From Acinetobacter pittii ANC 4050 (GTDB lineage Bacteria; Pseudomonadota; Gammaproteobacteria; Pseudomonadales; Moraxellaceae): 64,000 bases of DNA. The first letter of the stretch is position 1, and every line of letters starts with the position of its first letter. Below, one piece after another: positions 48,069-57,545 of the stretch. Under the pieces are notes generated by a model that saw only the letters and a program-made list of their open reading frames with translations, did not search any database and was not told the origin of the DNA. Made by a program: the position numbers and the translations under genes. The DNA lies in contig NZ_KB976987.1 of NCBI RefSeq assembly GCF_000399685.1, positions 2,183,944 through 2,247,943 on the forward strand. The letters run 5' to 3'.

Positions 48069-48084
48069 CATCCATTTTTGGATG
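48069..48084 (-). other. Small hairpin in dmlA-BCCT spacer
   Basis: A 6-bp perfect stem (catcca / tggatg) with loop TTTT in the 26-bp gap before the transporter start. Confidence 0.4.
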
Positions 48085-48087
48085 GCG

Positions 48088-49200
48088 TTATTCCATAGCG
48101 AACACGTCCATTTTAGTTTGGGCTACACACGATGCAATTGCATCTCCTACCTCATAAGTTTTTGCCTGACCGCCGATATCGGCTGTTTTTGGCCCATTAA
48201 TTAATACATTCTCAATCGCCTGCATAATGTCCTGACCTGCTTGAATGCAGCGTTCATCATCTTCGCCAAAGAACTCGAACATCATGGCACCCGACCAAAT
48301 CGCAGCGATTGGGTTGGCAATTTGTTTACCGTAAATATCTGGTGCTGAACCATGTACAGGTTCAAACAATGATGGAAATTTTCTTTCTGGGTTTAAATTT
48401 GCAGAAGCAGCCAAACCAATGGTTCCTGTACATGCAGGACCTAAATCGGAAAGGATGTCACCAAATAAATTAGATGCCACAACCACATCAAAACGTTCAG
48501 GTTGTAAAACAAAACGAGCCGCTAAAATATCAACATGCTGTTTATCAGCCTGAATTTGTGGATATTGTTTTGCCATCGCATCAACGCGTTCATCCCAGTA
48601 CGGCATGCTAACTGCAATACCATTGGACTTAGTCGCTGCTGTAATTTTTTTCGCATCACGCTGATTTGCAAACTCAAATGCATAACGCAAAATTCGGTCT
48701 ACGCCATGACGTGTAAATACTGCTTCTTGTAAAACAAACTCTCGGTCTGTTCCTTCAAAAGCTTTACCACCAATGGCTGAATATTCACCTTCACTATTTT
48801 CACGAACCACGTAAAAATCGATATCGCCTGGTTTTTTACCTACCAATGGACATTTCACACCCGGCATTAAGCGCACTGGACGTAAATTCACATATTGGTC
48901 AAAACCACGACGGAACTGGAGCAATGAACCCCAAAGCGAAATATGATCAGGCACTTTATCTGGCCAGCCTACAGCACCAAAGTAGATTGCATCATAGCCC
49001 TGTAGAGTTTCAAACCAGTCATCTGGCATCATTTTGCCGTGCTCAAGGTAGTAGTCACAGCTTGCCCAATCGAAAGCATCTAACTGAAGCTCAATGCCGT
49101 ACTTCTCTGCTGCTGCCTTTACAACCTTAATGCCTTCTGGTAGAACTTCTAAACCAATGCCATCGCCTGCAATCGTGGCAACTTTATATCTTTTTGCCAT
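48088..49200 (-). CDS. dmlA: D-malate dehydrogenase (decarboxylating)
   Basis: Beta-decarboxylating dehydrogenase of the isopropylmalate/tartrate dehydrogenase family (370 residues), converting D-malate to pyruvate and CO2 with NAD+. Features: IAGDGIGLEVLPEG, LWGSLLQFRRGFDQYVNLRPVRL (substrate Arg), VRENSEGEYSAIGG, ASNLFGDILSDLGPACTGTIGLA and PVHGSAPDIYGKQIANP. E. coli DmlA (YeaU) occupies the same place. First gene of the carnitine operon, divergent from lysR. Confidence 0.92.
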   Translation of the reverse strand: MAKRYKVATIAGDGIGLEVLPEGIKVVKAAAEKYGIELQLDAFDWASCDYYLEHGKMMPDDWFETLQGYDAIYFGAVGWPDKVPDHISLWGSLLQFRRGFDQYVNLRPVRLMPGVKCPLVGKKPGDIDFYVVRENSEGEYSAIGGKAFEGTDREFVLQEAVFTRHGVDRILRYAFEFANQRDAKKITAATKSNGIAVSMPYWDERVDAMAKQYPQIQADKQHVDILAARFVLQPERFDVVVASNLFGDILSDLGPACTGTIGLAASANLNPERKFPSLFEPVHGSAPDIYGKQIANPIAAIWSGAMMFEFFGEDDERCIQAGQDIMQAIENVLINGPKTADIGGQAKTYEVGDAIASCVAQTKMDVFAME

Positions 49201-49238
49201 AAGCTTCCTTCACACCTTCGACTAATATCCTTGTATGG

Positions 49239-49259
49239 CTTAAACATGATGTTTTAAGC
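49239..49259. promoter_or_regulatory. Candidate LysR-type operator between dmlA and lysR
   Basis: An inverted repeat (gcttaaa / ttttaagc, centre CATGAT) sits in the 103-bp divergent spacer, where LysR regulators usually bind. No clear -10/-35 boxes could be assigned. Confidence 0.45.
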
Positions 49260-49303
49260 AAAAATGATCAACAACAGAACTATCACTCCAATGGACACGG
49301 ATC

Positions 49304-50284
49304 GTGAACAATCTACCTAACCTATCGGATTTAAAGGTTTTTTGCACAGTCGCCAAACTAAAAAGTTTTGTCGAATCTGCTGAGGAACTTGGGACATCGC
49401 CAGCTTTTATTAGCAAGCGAATTAATATTTTAGAAAACACGTTAAGCTGCAAACTCTTTCATCGCAGCACGCGTCATGTTAGCTTAACGGAAGATGGCAA
49501 ACTCATCCTTGAGAGAGTTTCAAATATTCTTGAAGAATTTGATGAAGTCTGTGAACTGGTCAATAACCCGCTGAGTACGCCTACAGGTCGTATGGATATT
49601 ATTAGTAGCTTTGGTTTTGGCAGAAAGCATATCGCACCAATTCTGTCTAAATTAATGATGCTTTATCCAAAGCTCCAAATTCATTTTGACACCATCGACA
49701 ATACCAAAGACCTAATTCAACACAGTATCGATTTGGACATTAGAATTGGTAATGAAATTGCGCCGAATATGATTGCAAAGAAGCTGGCTTCCAATTTTCG
49801 GATTTTATGTGCATCGCCAAGCTATTTACTTAAACATGGCGTACCTGACAGCATTGAAGATTTACAATCACATGACTGCTTAACGATTAGTGAACGCGAT
49901 CAATCCTCGGTACTCTGGAAATTTAGGCATGCTTCTGAAGATGTCTCCGTACATATCAAACCCCGTTTTGTTTCAAATAACGGCGAGATTATTCATCAGC
50001 TTGCCATAGAAGGTCACGGTATTATTTTCCGGTCAATTTGGGATGTTGCAGATGAGTTGATTACAGGCCAACTTCAGCATATTTTACCTGAGTACTGGCA
50101 AGATGCAGATATTTGGGCGGTTTATCCATCACGGCTTAAAAGCTCATCTAAATTACAGACTTGTATTTTGTTTATTCAAAACGAGCTACTCAATCGTTTA
50201 CAGCATGTTCAAAACCTAAACCGAGGGCAACTCATTTCTCCAGCAGTTAAACGAGAACCACCGCCTGAAAAAGTCTTTCTATGA
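49304..50284 (+). CDS. LysR-family regulator of the carnitine operon
   Basis: 326-residue LTTR: N-terminal winged helix (DLKVFCTVAKLKSFVESAEELGTSPAFISKRINILE) and a C-terminal effector domain beginning GRMDIISSFGFGRKHIAP. Divergent from dmlA, it matches E. coli DmlR (YeaT) in position. Likely an activator responding to a carnitine or D-malate signal (inference). The start is a GTG at 49304; no strong ribosome site is visible. The C-terminal 35 residues are a Gln/Pro-containing tail. Confidence 0.88.
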   Translation: MNNLPNLSDLKVFCTVAKLKSFVESAEELGTSPAFISKRINILENTLSCKLFHRSTRHVSLTEDGKLILERVSNILEEFDEVCELVNNPLSTPTGRMDIISSFGFGRKHIAPILSKLMMLYPKLQIHFDTIDNTKDLIQHSIDLDIRIGNEIAPNMIAKKLASNFRILCASPSYLLKHGVPDSIEDLQSHDCLTISERDQSSVLWKFRHASEDVSVHIKPRFVSNNGEIIHQLAIEGHGIIFRSIWDVADELITGQLQHILPEYWQDADIWAVYPSRLKSSSKLQTCILFIQNELLNRLQHVQNLNRGQLISPAVKREPPPEKVFL

Positions 50285-50320
50285 AAAAAAAGCCCTAAGT
50301 GAGGCCTATTCACTTAGGGC
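50284..50320 (-). terminator. Terminator after the porin gene
   Basis: An 11-bp stem (gccctaagtga / tcacttagggc) is followed on the minus strand by eight T. Confidence 0.87.
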
Positions 50321-50339
50321 AATAAATTGCTTTTAAATT

Positions 50340-51524
50340 TTAAAAATAGTACCCAATTGAAAGATAAAATAATTTATCCCAATCATTACTGCTACCTTGT
50401 GCAAGGCCATCAGCCCCACCGCCAACCATTGGATCATTTTTACTCATAATGTATTCACCCTGAATACCAATGGCTTTGTAATTAAAATAAACGCCTGCAA
50501 TTAAGCGTTCAGAGTCTTTATAGCCATCCTCATCTTTAAAGAAGCGGCTATGAGAGATATAAGGTTTAATATTTTCAAGTTTGTGGAATGGCTGAGCAAA
50601 CGTATAGTTAATTTCATTGACCAAATATTTACCCTTATTAGCAACTTGATATGGATAATCAAATGCTCCAATGGTTGAGCTATTTGGAAATAAATTATCG
50701 CCATTCGTGACATCTTGCTTCCCAGCTAAGAACATCCATTGCCATGCTTGATATTGCGTTTGAGCAAAAACGTTCCATGACTTACGATGACCATCCTCAT
50801 CAGTTCTTTTATTTTCTAAATCAGAGTACCAAACTGAACCACCTAACTCGGTCGAAAAATTTTGTGTCTTATCAAGCTCAAATTTTCTAGACGCTCGAGC
50901 AATCCACATATTCTTTTCTTCAATATTAGTTCCTGTGGTTAAATCATCAGCTTCAACGAAATTACCGCTATATCTGCTTGAGTCTTTTGAAGTTCCTTTA
51001 TAATTTCCGCCATCAGTTGGATAGAAACCTAAAGTTAAATTATATTTATTATCTGCAAATTTATATTTGATCCCTAGATTATCGATGTCTTCTAAACCGA
51101 CTGTATTTAAAAGCGTTTCGTAGTAACTACTGCCCCAAAATTCGCCAAAGCCAAAATCAACGGGTTGCAAACCTGCCGTGATTCTCTGCTGGTCAGATAA
51201 CTTATAACCCACCCATGCTTTTTTTAGGAAAATCGCATCACATAAGCGATCATATTGATAACAACGGGCATCCGCACCTGCAATCCAATCTGGATTCTCA
51301 TAACCTAGCACTAATTTAATATCAGTTAATCGCCAGTCATCATTTTGAGAACCTTCATTTGCATCAACTACATAATCTTTATGCAAATAGCGGGAACGCA
51401 CGGCGCCAGAAACTTTAAACTGACCTGAATCTAAAGTTGAATCTCCCCAACTTAAATCGGCCGCAGAGACTTCTACTCCCGCGGTTAAACTTAAAATTCC
51501 TAAAAATAATAATGACCTTTTCAT
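50340..51524 (-). CDS. Outer-membrane beta-barrel (porin-like) protein
   Basis: 394-residue secreted protein with a Sec signal (MKRSLLFLGILSLTAGVEVSA-A), many short amphipathic strands, and a C-terminal aromatic residue (LSIGYYF), all typical of an outer-membrane barrel. It ends inside the tRNA-bounded island, convergent with lysR, and has its own terminator. Likely supplies outer-membrane passage for carnitine or a related quaternary amine; this is inference from place only. AAGGA precedes the ATG. A GTCTAGAC palindrome at 51573-51580 may be an operator. Confidence 0.78.
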   Translation of the reverse strand: MKRSLLFLGILSLTAGVEVSAADLSWGDSTLDSGQFKVSGAVRSRYLHKDYVVDANEGSQNDDWRLTDIKLVLGYENPDWIAGADARCYQYDRLCDAIFLKKAWVGYKLSDQQRITAGLQPVDFGFGEFWGSSYYETLLNTVGLEDIDNLGIKYKFADNKYNLTLGFYPTDGGNYKGTSKDSSRYSGNFVEADDLTTGTNIEEKNMWIARASRKFELDKTQNFSTELGGSVWYSDLENKRTDEDGHRKSWNVFAQTQYQAWQWMFLAGKQDVTNGDNLFPNSSTIGAFDYPYQVANKGKYLVNEINYTFAQPFHKLENIKPYISHSRFFKDEDGYKDSERLIAGVYFNYKAIGIQGEYIMSKNDPMVGGGADGLAQGSSNDWDKLFYLSIGYYF

Positions 51525-51637
51525 GTCTTCAACATCCTTGTTAAGTTTTATAAGAACATGAAGAAATTGGTCTAGACAAACAATGCCATAACTATAAAGT
51601 CGGTCTTTACAAACTGTGTTTAATCAAAAAGTGAGCA

Positions 51638-51666
51638 TAAAAAAAGACCACGCAGGAGCGTGGTCT
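51638..51666 (-). terminator. Terminator of tRNA-Met copy 2
   Basis: A 9-bp stem (agaccacgc / gcgtggtct, loop AGGA) is followed on the minus strand by seven T. It differs from the copy-1 terminator by a paired change (A-T to G-C) that keeps the stem. Confidence 0.88.
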
Positions 51667-51667
51667 A

Positions 51668-51750
51668 TAAAATGGTGGCTATGACGAGACTTGAACTTGT
51701 GACCCCCGCATTATGAGTGCGGTGCTCTAACCAACTGAGCTACATAGCCG
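51668..51750. repeat. Right 83-bp direct repeat (tRNA-Met copy 2)
   Basis: Exact copy of 41513-41595, same orientation. Outside it the flanks differ, except for the promoter -10 neighbourhood (gcgcattatct). Confidence 0.92.
51673..51749 (-). tRNA. tRNA-Met (CAT), elongator type, copy 2
   Basis: Identical to the copy at 41518: 77 nt, CAT anticodon, encoded CCA, same acceptor and anticodon stems. Confidence 0.95.
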
Positions 51751-51764
51751 AAAACTGTGCGCGC

Positions 51765-51793
51765 ATTATCTTAACTTCTTTAACGCACGTCAA
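51765..51793 (-). promoter_or_regulatory. Promoter of tRNA-Met copy 2
   Basis: On the minus strand TTGACG, 17 bp, GATAAT, ahead of the tRNA. It lies just after the RNase P RNA gene. Confidence 0.8.
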
Positions 51794-51815
51794 GAAAAAT
51801 TTTAAATAAAATGAG

Positions 51816-52172
<357 letters not shown>

Positions 52173-52196
52173 GGCGCATATTAACAAATTTATTTA

Positions 52197-52956
<760 letters not shown>

Positions 52957-53087
52957 CTAGTACTCTAATTGTATTGTGAACCTATTTTAGCAAAAGTTAT
53001 ACATGAGGCGAAATATTGACGTGCAGGAAAAACTTCACCTTAGCATCAGTTTACGGCACAATAGAGGCAATTGTGGAAGTTTGAATT

Positions 53088-53564
53088 ATGGCGAAAGCAA
53101 CAGTAGTAAAGAAACATAATGGCGGAACCATCGCACAAAATAAACGTGCCCGTCATGATTATTTTATCGAAGAAAAATTTGAAGCTGGTATGTCTTTACT
53201 CGGCTGGGAAGTAAAGTCTTTACGTGCTGGTCGCATGAGTTTGACAGAAAGTTATGTCATTTTTAAGAATGGTGAAGCGTTTTTATTTGGTGCACAAATT
53301 CAACCGCTCCTTTCGGCGTCTACTCATGTAGTACCTGAAGCTACACGTACACGTAAATTATTATTATCACGCCGAGAACTAGAAAAGCTAACAGGTTCAG
53401 TGAACCAAAAAGGTTACTCATGTGTTCCTTTAGCATGTTATTGGAAAGGTCACTTGGTTAAACTTGAAATTGCTCTGGTGAAAGGTAAACAGCTTCATGA
53501 CAAACGTGCGACTGAAAAAGATCGCGATTGGCAACGTGATAAAGCTCGTATATTTCATAAGTAA
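53088..53564 (+). CDS. smpB: SsrA-binding protein SmpB
   Basis: Partner of tmRNA in rescue of stalled ribosomes. The beta-barrel contains [38 protein letters not shown], and the C-terminal helical tail [19 protein letters not shown] enters the decoding centre. The 158 residues are normal. The tmRNA gene is not in the window. Single gene with a terminator. Confidence 0.97.
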   Translation: MAKATVVKKHNGGTIAQNKRARHDYFIEEKFEAGMSLLGWEVKSLRAGRMSLTESYVIFKNGEAFLFGAQIQPLLSASTHVVPEATRTRKLLLSRRELEKLTGSVNQKGYSCVPLACYWKGHLVKLEIALVKGKQLHDKRATEKDRDWQRDKARIFHK

Positions 53565-53570
53565 TTAAAT

Positions 53571-53598
53571 AAAAAGCCTCTTTCTTAGAGGCTTTTTT
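53571..53598. terminator. Bidirectional terminator after smpB
   Basis: A 10-bp stem (aaaagcctct / agaggctttt) with T runs on both strands, between converging genes. Confidence 0.87.
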
Positions 53599-53613
53599 AC
53601 ATCGTAAAGTTTA

Positions 53614-54165
53614 TTAATTTAATCTATATAAAAGACCAGCAATATACTCGCCAAACCATTTTGCAGTATCTAAATCGCCTTGTGGGGGAGTAATTTCAAC
53701 AGGCGCATTATCTGACTGTGTCATTAAACCTAAACAACTCGATAACCGGTTTAAATCTTTTTCACCATGACCTGTCGTCATTAGAGGTAAGCCCGACCAA
53801 AGCATGCCATGTTGCATCGCAAAAATATTTAACTGTTGTAATACCGCAAGTTTATCGCCACTTAACCCACCTGAATTTGCAAATCCAGCCGCAAGCTTGC
53901 CTTGCCATAAACGCTCTTTCCAACGTTTAGAAGTACTGTCCATAAACTTTTTAAAGTCAGCAGTCATACTTCCCATATAGGTAGGCGAGCCAAAAATAAT
54001 ACCATGCGATGCATCAAGCGCATCCCAGTCAATATGTTCAATATTCATTAGATGCACTTTTACCCCCATCACCTCTGCACCAGCAGCAATAGCAGCAGCT
54101 ACCTTCGCGGTATGACCATATGGACTGTGGTAAACAATTGAGAGATGTTTTTCAGGCAAAGACAT
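53614..54165 (-). CDS. Flavodoxin-like NAD(P)H oxidoreductase (WrbA-like)
   Basis: 183-residue flavodoxin-fold protein. The FMN phosphate loop is VYHSPYGHTAKVAAAIAAGA; the second loop GIIFGSPTYMGSMTADFKKFMDST and later GFANSGGLSGDKLAVLQQL resemble WrbA-type quinone reductases. The segment around GMLWSGLPLM is also WrbA-like. Partner and substrate unknown. AAAGACATG start. Single gene. Confidence 0.83.
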   Translation of the reverse strand: MSLPEKHLSIVYHSPYGHTAKVAAAIAAGAEVMGVKVHLMNIEHIDWDALDASHGIIFGSPTYMGSMTADFKKFMDSTSKRWKERLWQGKLAAGFANSGGLSGDKLAVLQQLNIFAMQHGMLWSGLPLMTTGHGEKDLNRLSSCLGLMTQSDNAPVEITPPQGDLDTAKWFGEYIAGLLYRLN

Positions 54166-54284
54166 AAGATTAAAATTTTGAGCGATTTTTTCTATTTTAT
54201 CATTTTATTAGTGCTTGCTAAACCTTCATCTATAAATATGAAATACAACCTTCCCTACCGCACCCTATAGGAATATTTTTAAAT

Positions 54285-54335
54285 TAAATAAAAAACTCTC
54301 TTAGTTTTAGCGGATATAAAAATAAGAGAGTTTTT
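54285..54335 (-). terminator. Terminator of rluD-pgeF
   Basis: A 13-bp perfect stem (aaaaactctctta / taagagagttttt) with a 19-nt loop, followed on the minus strand by T's. Confidence 0.82.
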
Positions 54336-54352
54336 AGAGTAATTCTTAAAAC

Positions 54353-55090
54353 TTACATAAAAACAAACGTGGCCATACGCCCAGTCTTCGCTTCGCGACG
54401 ATAAGAAAAATATTCATTACTCTGTTGATAAGAACATTGATCTCCACCTAAGACTCGTTGCACACCTAAATGTTGCAAAATAAAGCGTGCAATGGCATAT
54501 AAATCTGCATGAAATTTATTGGGACCCACCCCCTCAACAAAAGCTGTTTCCAACTCTGGATATTTATCGCAAAAGGCAGCTTTTACTTCGACTCCAATTT
54601 CAAAACAAGGTTGACTGATTGCAGCTCCTAACCATGCCCAAGTTGGAGGATTTTGCATAGCCGTAACTGTATTTTCAATAATACCACCAGCTAAACCGCG
54701 CCAACCCGCATGCAAATTAGCGATTTCGGTACCTTCGGCATTACCTAACACGACAGGTAAGCAATCGGCCGTCATCATCATTAAAGCATGACCTTTCGTT
54801 TGAGTAACTAAACCATCCCCAATTAAAGCTTTAAAAGGAATTTGTTCATTGACAGTATGGCAAATCGTACTGTGCGTTTGAGTCATCCATGTCATTTTTT
54901 TAACACCGAATTTCGCAAACTCATCTAACAATATCATTCGATGTTGTTGAACACGTTGTGCCTCATCTTTGACATGTAAAGCCAAATTAAAGCCAGATAA
55001 CTCAACCTGATCTGTTGGCAATGCCAAAGGATGCTGAATACGTGTCTGCCCTACAAATACGCCTTGAGGTAAACCTTGAACAAATTCCAT
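54353..55090 (-). CDS. pgeF: Peptidoglycan editing factor PgeF (YfiH/DUF152)
   Basis: Cytoplasmic amidase that removes wrongly placed residues from peptidoglycan precursors. The metal/catalytic residues are in MTQTHS (His), TADCLPVVL (Cys) and NLHAGWRGLAGGII (His). The C terminus YSYRREAKTGRMATFVF region (FSYRREAKTGR) matches the family. The ATG at 55090 with AAGGA upstream gives 245 residues; the longer open frame overlaps rluD. The rluD-pgeF order is widely conserved. Confidence 0.93.
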   Translation of the reverse strand: MEFVQGLPQGVFVGQTRIQHPLALPTDQVELSGFNLALHVKDEAQRVQQHRMILLDEFAKFGVKKMTWMTQTHSTICHTVNEQIPFKALIGDGLVTQTKGHALMMMTADCLPVVLGNAEGTEIANLHAGWRGLAGGIIENTVTAMQNPPTWAWLGAAISQPCFEIGVEVKAAFCDKYPELETAFVEGVGPNKFHADLYAIARFILQHLGVQRVLGGDQCSYQQSNEYFSYRREAKTGRMATFVFM

Positions 55091-55100
55091 ATGCACGTCC

Positions 55101-56153
55101 TTAATATGCAGCGTTTTCTGAACGTAACACATTCACTAAATGTGTAAAGTCTTCAGGCCACGGCGCTTCAAACAGCATTTCTTCACCAGTACGAGGGTGT
55201 TTTAATCCTAATTTAGCTGCGTGCAATGCTTGACGTTTAAAACCGCGTAAAGTTTCAATCAGTAATTCAGATGCACCAGCTGGCACACGCACACGATTCA
55301 TATAAACCTGATCACCAATCAAACCGTAACCAATATAACTAAAATGCACACGGATCTGATGTGTTCGACCTGTTTCAAGGCGCGCTTGTACACGGGTAAA
55401 ATCTTTAAACCGTTCTTTTACATTGTAATGAGTTACTGCATCTCGCCCACCCGGTAAAATTGCCATTTTTACACGATCTACGGGATGACGTTTGATTGGT
55501 TCATCAATCGTACCGCCAGCAATAATATTTCCATAAACAACCAAGTCATATACACGGTAAACCGATTTATTCGCCAACTGTTTGCTTAAAGAAAATTGAG
55601 CTTCTAATGTTTTAGCAACAACCAGTAAGCCGCTGGTATCTTTATCAATACGATGTACCAAACCAGCACGCGAAAGTTCTGCCAATTTTGGAGCATGGTA
55701 AAGCAAAGCATTCACTAAAGTTCCAGAACTATTGCCTGCTCCTGGATGTACCACCATGCCTACTGGTTTATTAATGACTAAAATATCATCATCTTCATAG
55801 ACAATATTAAGGGGAATATTTTCAGGTTGACTCGTTGTCTGAGCTTCAAGCTCTACTTCGAGCGTAAGCAACTCAGTTCCTTCACAACGGTGCTTAGGCT
55901 TGACGATGTTACCATTCACCAACAGATGGCCATCCTTCAACCATTGCTTGAGCTTTTCACGTGAAAACTCGCTCCACACCAAGGCCGCTACTTGGTCGAT
56001 ACGTTGTCCCAGATAGGTTTCATCTAGCTGAACTTGCAACGATAAACGTGTTGCAGTTGTATCAGAAGTATGGTTATCTGCATCCTCAGAATCTTCAAGT
56101 AAATTGAAGTCGGTTTCAGAGAAGTTTGTGTTTGAAGATTGTGCTGAAGTCAT
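55101..56153 (-). CDS. rluD: 23S rRNA pseudouridine synthase D
   Basis: Makes pseudouridines 1911, 1915 and 1917 in helix 69 of 23S rRNA. It has an N-terminal S4-type RNA-binding domain (FSREKLKQWLKDGHLLVNG) preceded by about 30 acidic residues. The catalytic motif is GLVHRIDKDTSGLLVVAK (Asp in the RxDxxTSG), followed by GRTHQIRVHFSYIGYGLIGD. The 350 residues are typical. Divergent from bamD, the usual arrangement in gammaproteobacteria. Confidence 0.95.
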   Translation of the reverse strand: MTSAQSSNTNFSETDFNLLEDSEDADNHTSDTTATRLSLQVQLDETYLGQRIDQVAALVWSEFSREKLKQWLKDGHLLVNGNIVKPKHRCEGTELLTLEVELEAQTTSQPENIPLNIVYEDDDILVINKPVGMVVHPGAGNSSGTLVNALLYHAPKLAELSRAGLVHRIDKDTSGLLVVAKTLEAQFSLSKQLANKSVYRVYDLVVYGNIIAGGTIDEPIKRHPVDRVKMAILPGGRDAVTHYNVKERFKDFTRVQARLETGRTHQIRVHFSYIGYGLIGDQVYMNRVRVPAGASELLIETLRGFKRQALHAAKLGLKHPRTGEEMLFEAPWPEDFTHLVNVLRSENAAY

Positions 56154-56224
56154 TTGATCATTGAGATAAAAGTGGTTTAATAGCGCAATTGTAGCTCATT
56201 GCCCAACATAACAGAGGAGTTTTT

Positions 56225-57388
56225 ATGTCGCTACCACGTTATAAAATTACGATGCTTGCCTTATCTTTAGGTGTAGCGTCTGCATTTGTGGGCTGTAGCA
56301 GCAATCCAAGTAAAAAAGAAGTGGTCGATACTGGCCCTCAATCTAGTGAACAAGCTTACTTCGAAAAAGCCCAAAAGTCGCTTGACCGCGGTCAATATCT
56401 TGATGCGACCAAGTCTTTAGAGGCAATCGATACCTATTATCCGACTGGACAATACGCACAACAAGCACAACTTGAACTTCTATATTCGAAATTTAAACAA
56501 AAAGATTATGAAGGCGCGATTGCCTTAGCAGAACGTTTTATTCGTTTAAATCCTCAACATCCAAATGTGGATTATGCTTATTATGTTCGTGCTGTTGCCA
56601 ATATGGAGCAAAACTACGACAGTTTGATGCGCTATACCTCTTTGCAACAGTCACATCGTGATGTGAGTTATTTAAAAGTTGCGTATCAAAACTTTGTTGA
56701 TTTAATTCGCCGTTTCCCAAGCAGCCAATATTCTGTTGATGCTGCTCAGCGTATGAAATTCATTGGGCAAGAACTTGCTGAAAATGAAATGACTGCTGCT
56801 CGCTTCAACGTTAAACGTAAAGCTTGGATCGCCGCTGCGGAACGTTCACAATGGGTTATTGAACACTACCCACAAACGCCTCAAGTTCCAGAAGCTTTAG
56901 CGACTTTGGCATATAGCTATGACAAATTAGGTGATAAAGCGACTTCACAACAATATATTGAAGTTTTAAAGCTTAATTACCCAAGCCTTGTGAAAAAAGA
57001 CGGCACAGTTAACATGCGTGCTGCCCGTAAAGAAGGCAACTGGATTAACCGTGCAACTTTGGGTATTTTCGGTCGTGAATCGACTGCTGCAACACCAGAG
57101 AGCACAACTGAAGCAGAAGCTCCAAAACGTGGTTTCCTCAATCGTGTTAGCTTTGGTTTAATTGGCAATTCAGATAAAGAAGAAGCTGAAGCACCAGAGC
57201 AAACACCTGTTGAAGCGCCTAAGTCTGAACGCAGTTGGACAAACCGTTTAAGCTTCGGCCTATTAGACAAACCTGAGCAACAAGCAGCAGAAAATACAAC
57301 TGTTGCGCCAGCGGTAACCTCTACTGAGGCTTCAACTGATGTGCAATCAGATGAAGCAACTCAAGGTGCGGATGACGCTGCTCAATAA
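56225..57388 (+). CDS. bamD: Outer-membrane assembly lipoprotein BamD, with repeat-bearing C-terminal extension
   Basis: Essential BAM lipoprotein. The signal peptide ends at Cys24 (FVGCSS); residues about 38-265 hold TPR-like helices of BamD (AYFEKAQKSLDRGQYLDATKSLE, NPQHPNVDYAYYVRA, FPSSQYSVDAAQRM, HYPQTPQVPEALATLAYSYDKLG). At 387 residues it is much longer than E. coli BamD because of a tail with three copies of an N-R-x-[ST]-[LF]-G-[IL] unit at N275, N306 and N340, separated by acidic, Ala/Pro/Thr-rich linkers. Divergent from rluD. Confidence 0.94.
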   Translation: MSLPRYKITMLALSLGVASAFVGCSSNPSKKEVVDTGPQSSEQAYFEKAQKSLDRGQYLDATKSLEAIDTYYPTGQYAQQAQLELLYSKFKQKDYEGAIALAERFIRLNPQHPNVDYAYYVRAVANMEQNYDSLMRYTSLQQSHRDVSYLKVAYQNFVDLIRRFPSSQYSVDAAQRMKFIGQELAENEMTAARFNVKRKAWIAAAERSQWVIEHYPQTPQVPEALATLAYSYDKLGDKATSQQYIEVLKLNYPSLVKKDGTVNMRAARKEGNWINRATLGIFGRESTAATPESTTEAEAPKRGFLNRVSFGLIGNSDKEEAEAPEQTPVEAPKSERSWTNRLSFGLLDKPEQQAAENTTVAPAVTSTEASTDVQSDEATQGADDAAQ

Positions 57389-57412
57389 GTTTAAGCTTTA
57401 AAAAACATCAAC

Positions 57413-57449
57413 AAACAGGCAAGTGATATCACTTGCCTGTTTGTTTTTA
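57413..57449 (+). terminator. Terminator after bamD
   Basis: A perfect 30-bp palindrome with arms aaacaggcaagtga / tcacttgcctgttt, followed by T's. Confidence 0.92.
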
Positions 57450-57545
57450 TAAAATAATAAAATATTTATTGGGCATATCTCGATTCATCATGTCAGAATA
57501 TTCTGACTTACTGTCTCATCAAGTTTTAATACGGTTATCTGAATT

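Noticed and set aside
41513..51750. Calling the tRNA-bounded region a mobile island with its own integrase
   Set aside because: No integrase, transposase or relaxase frame is present between or beside the repeats, so only homologous recombination is supported.
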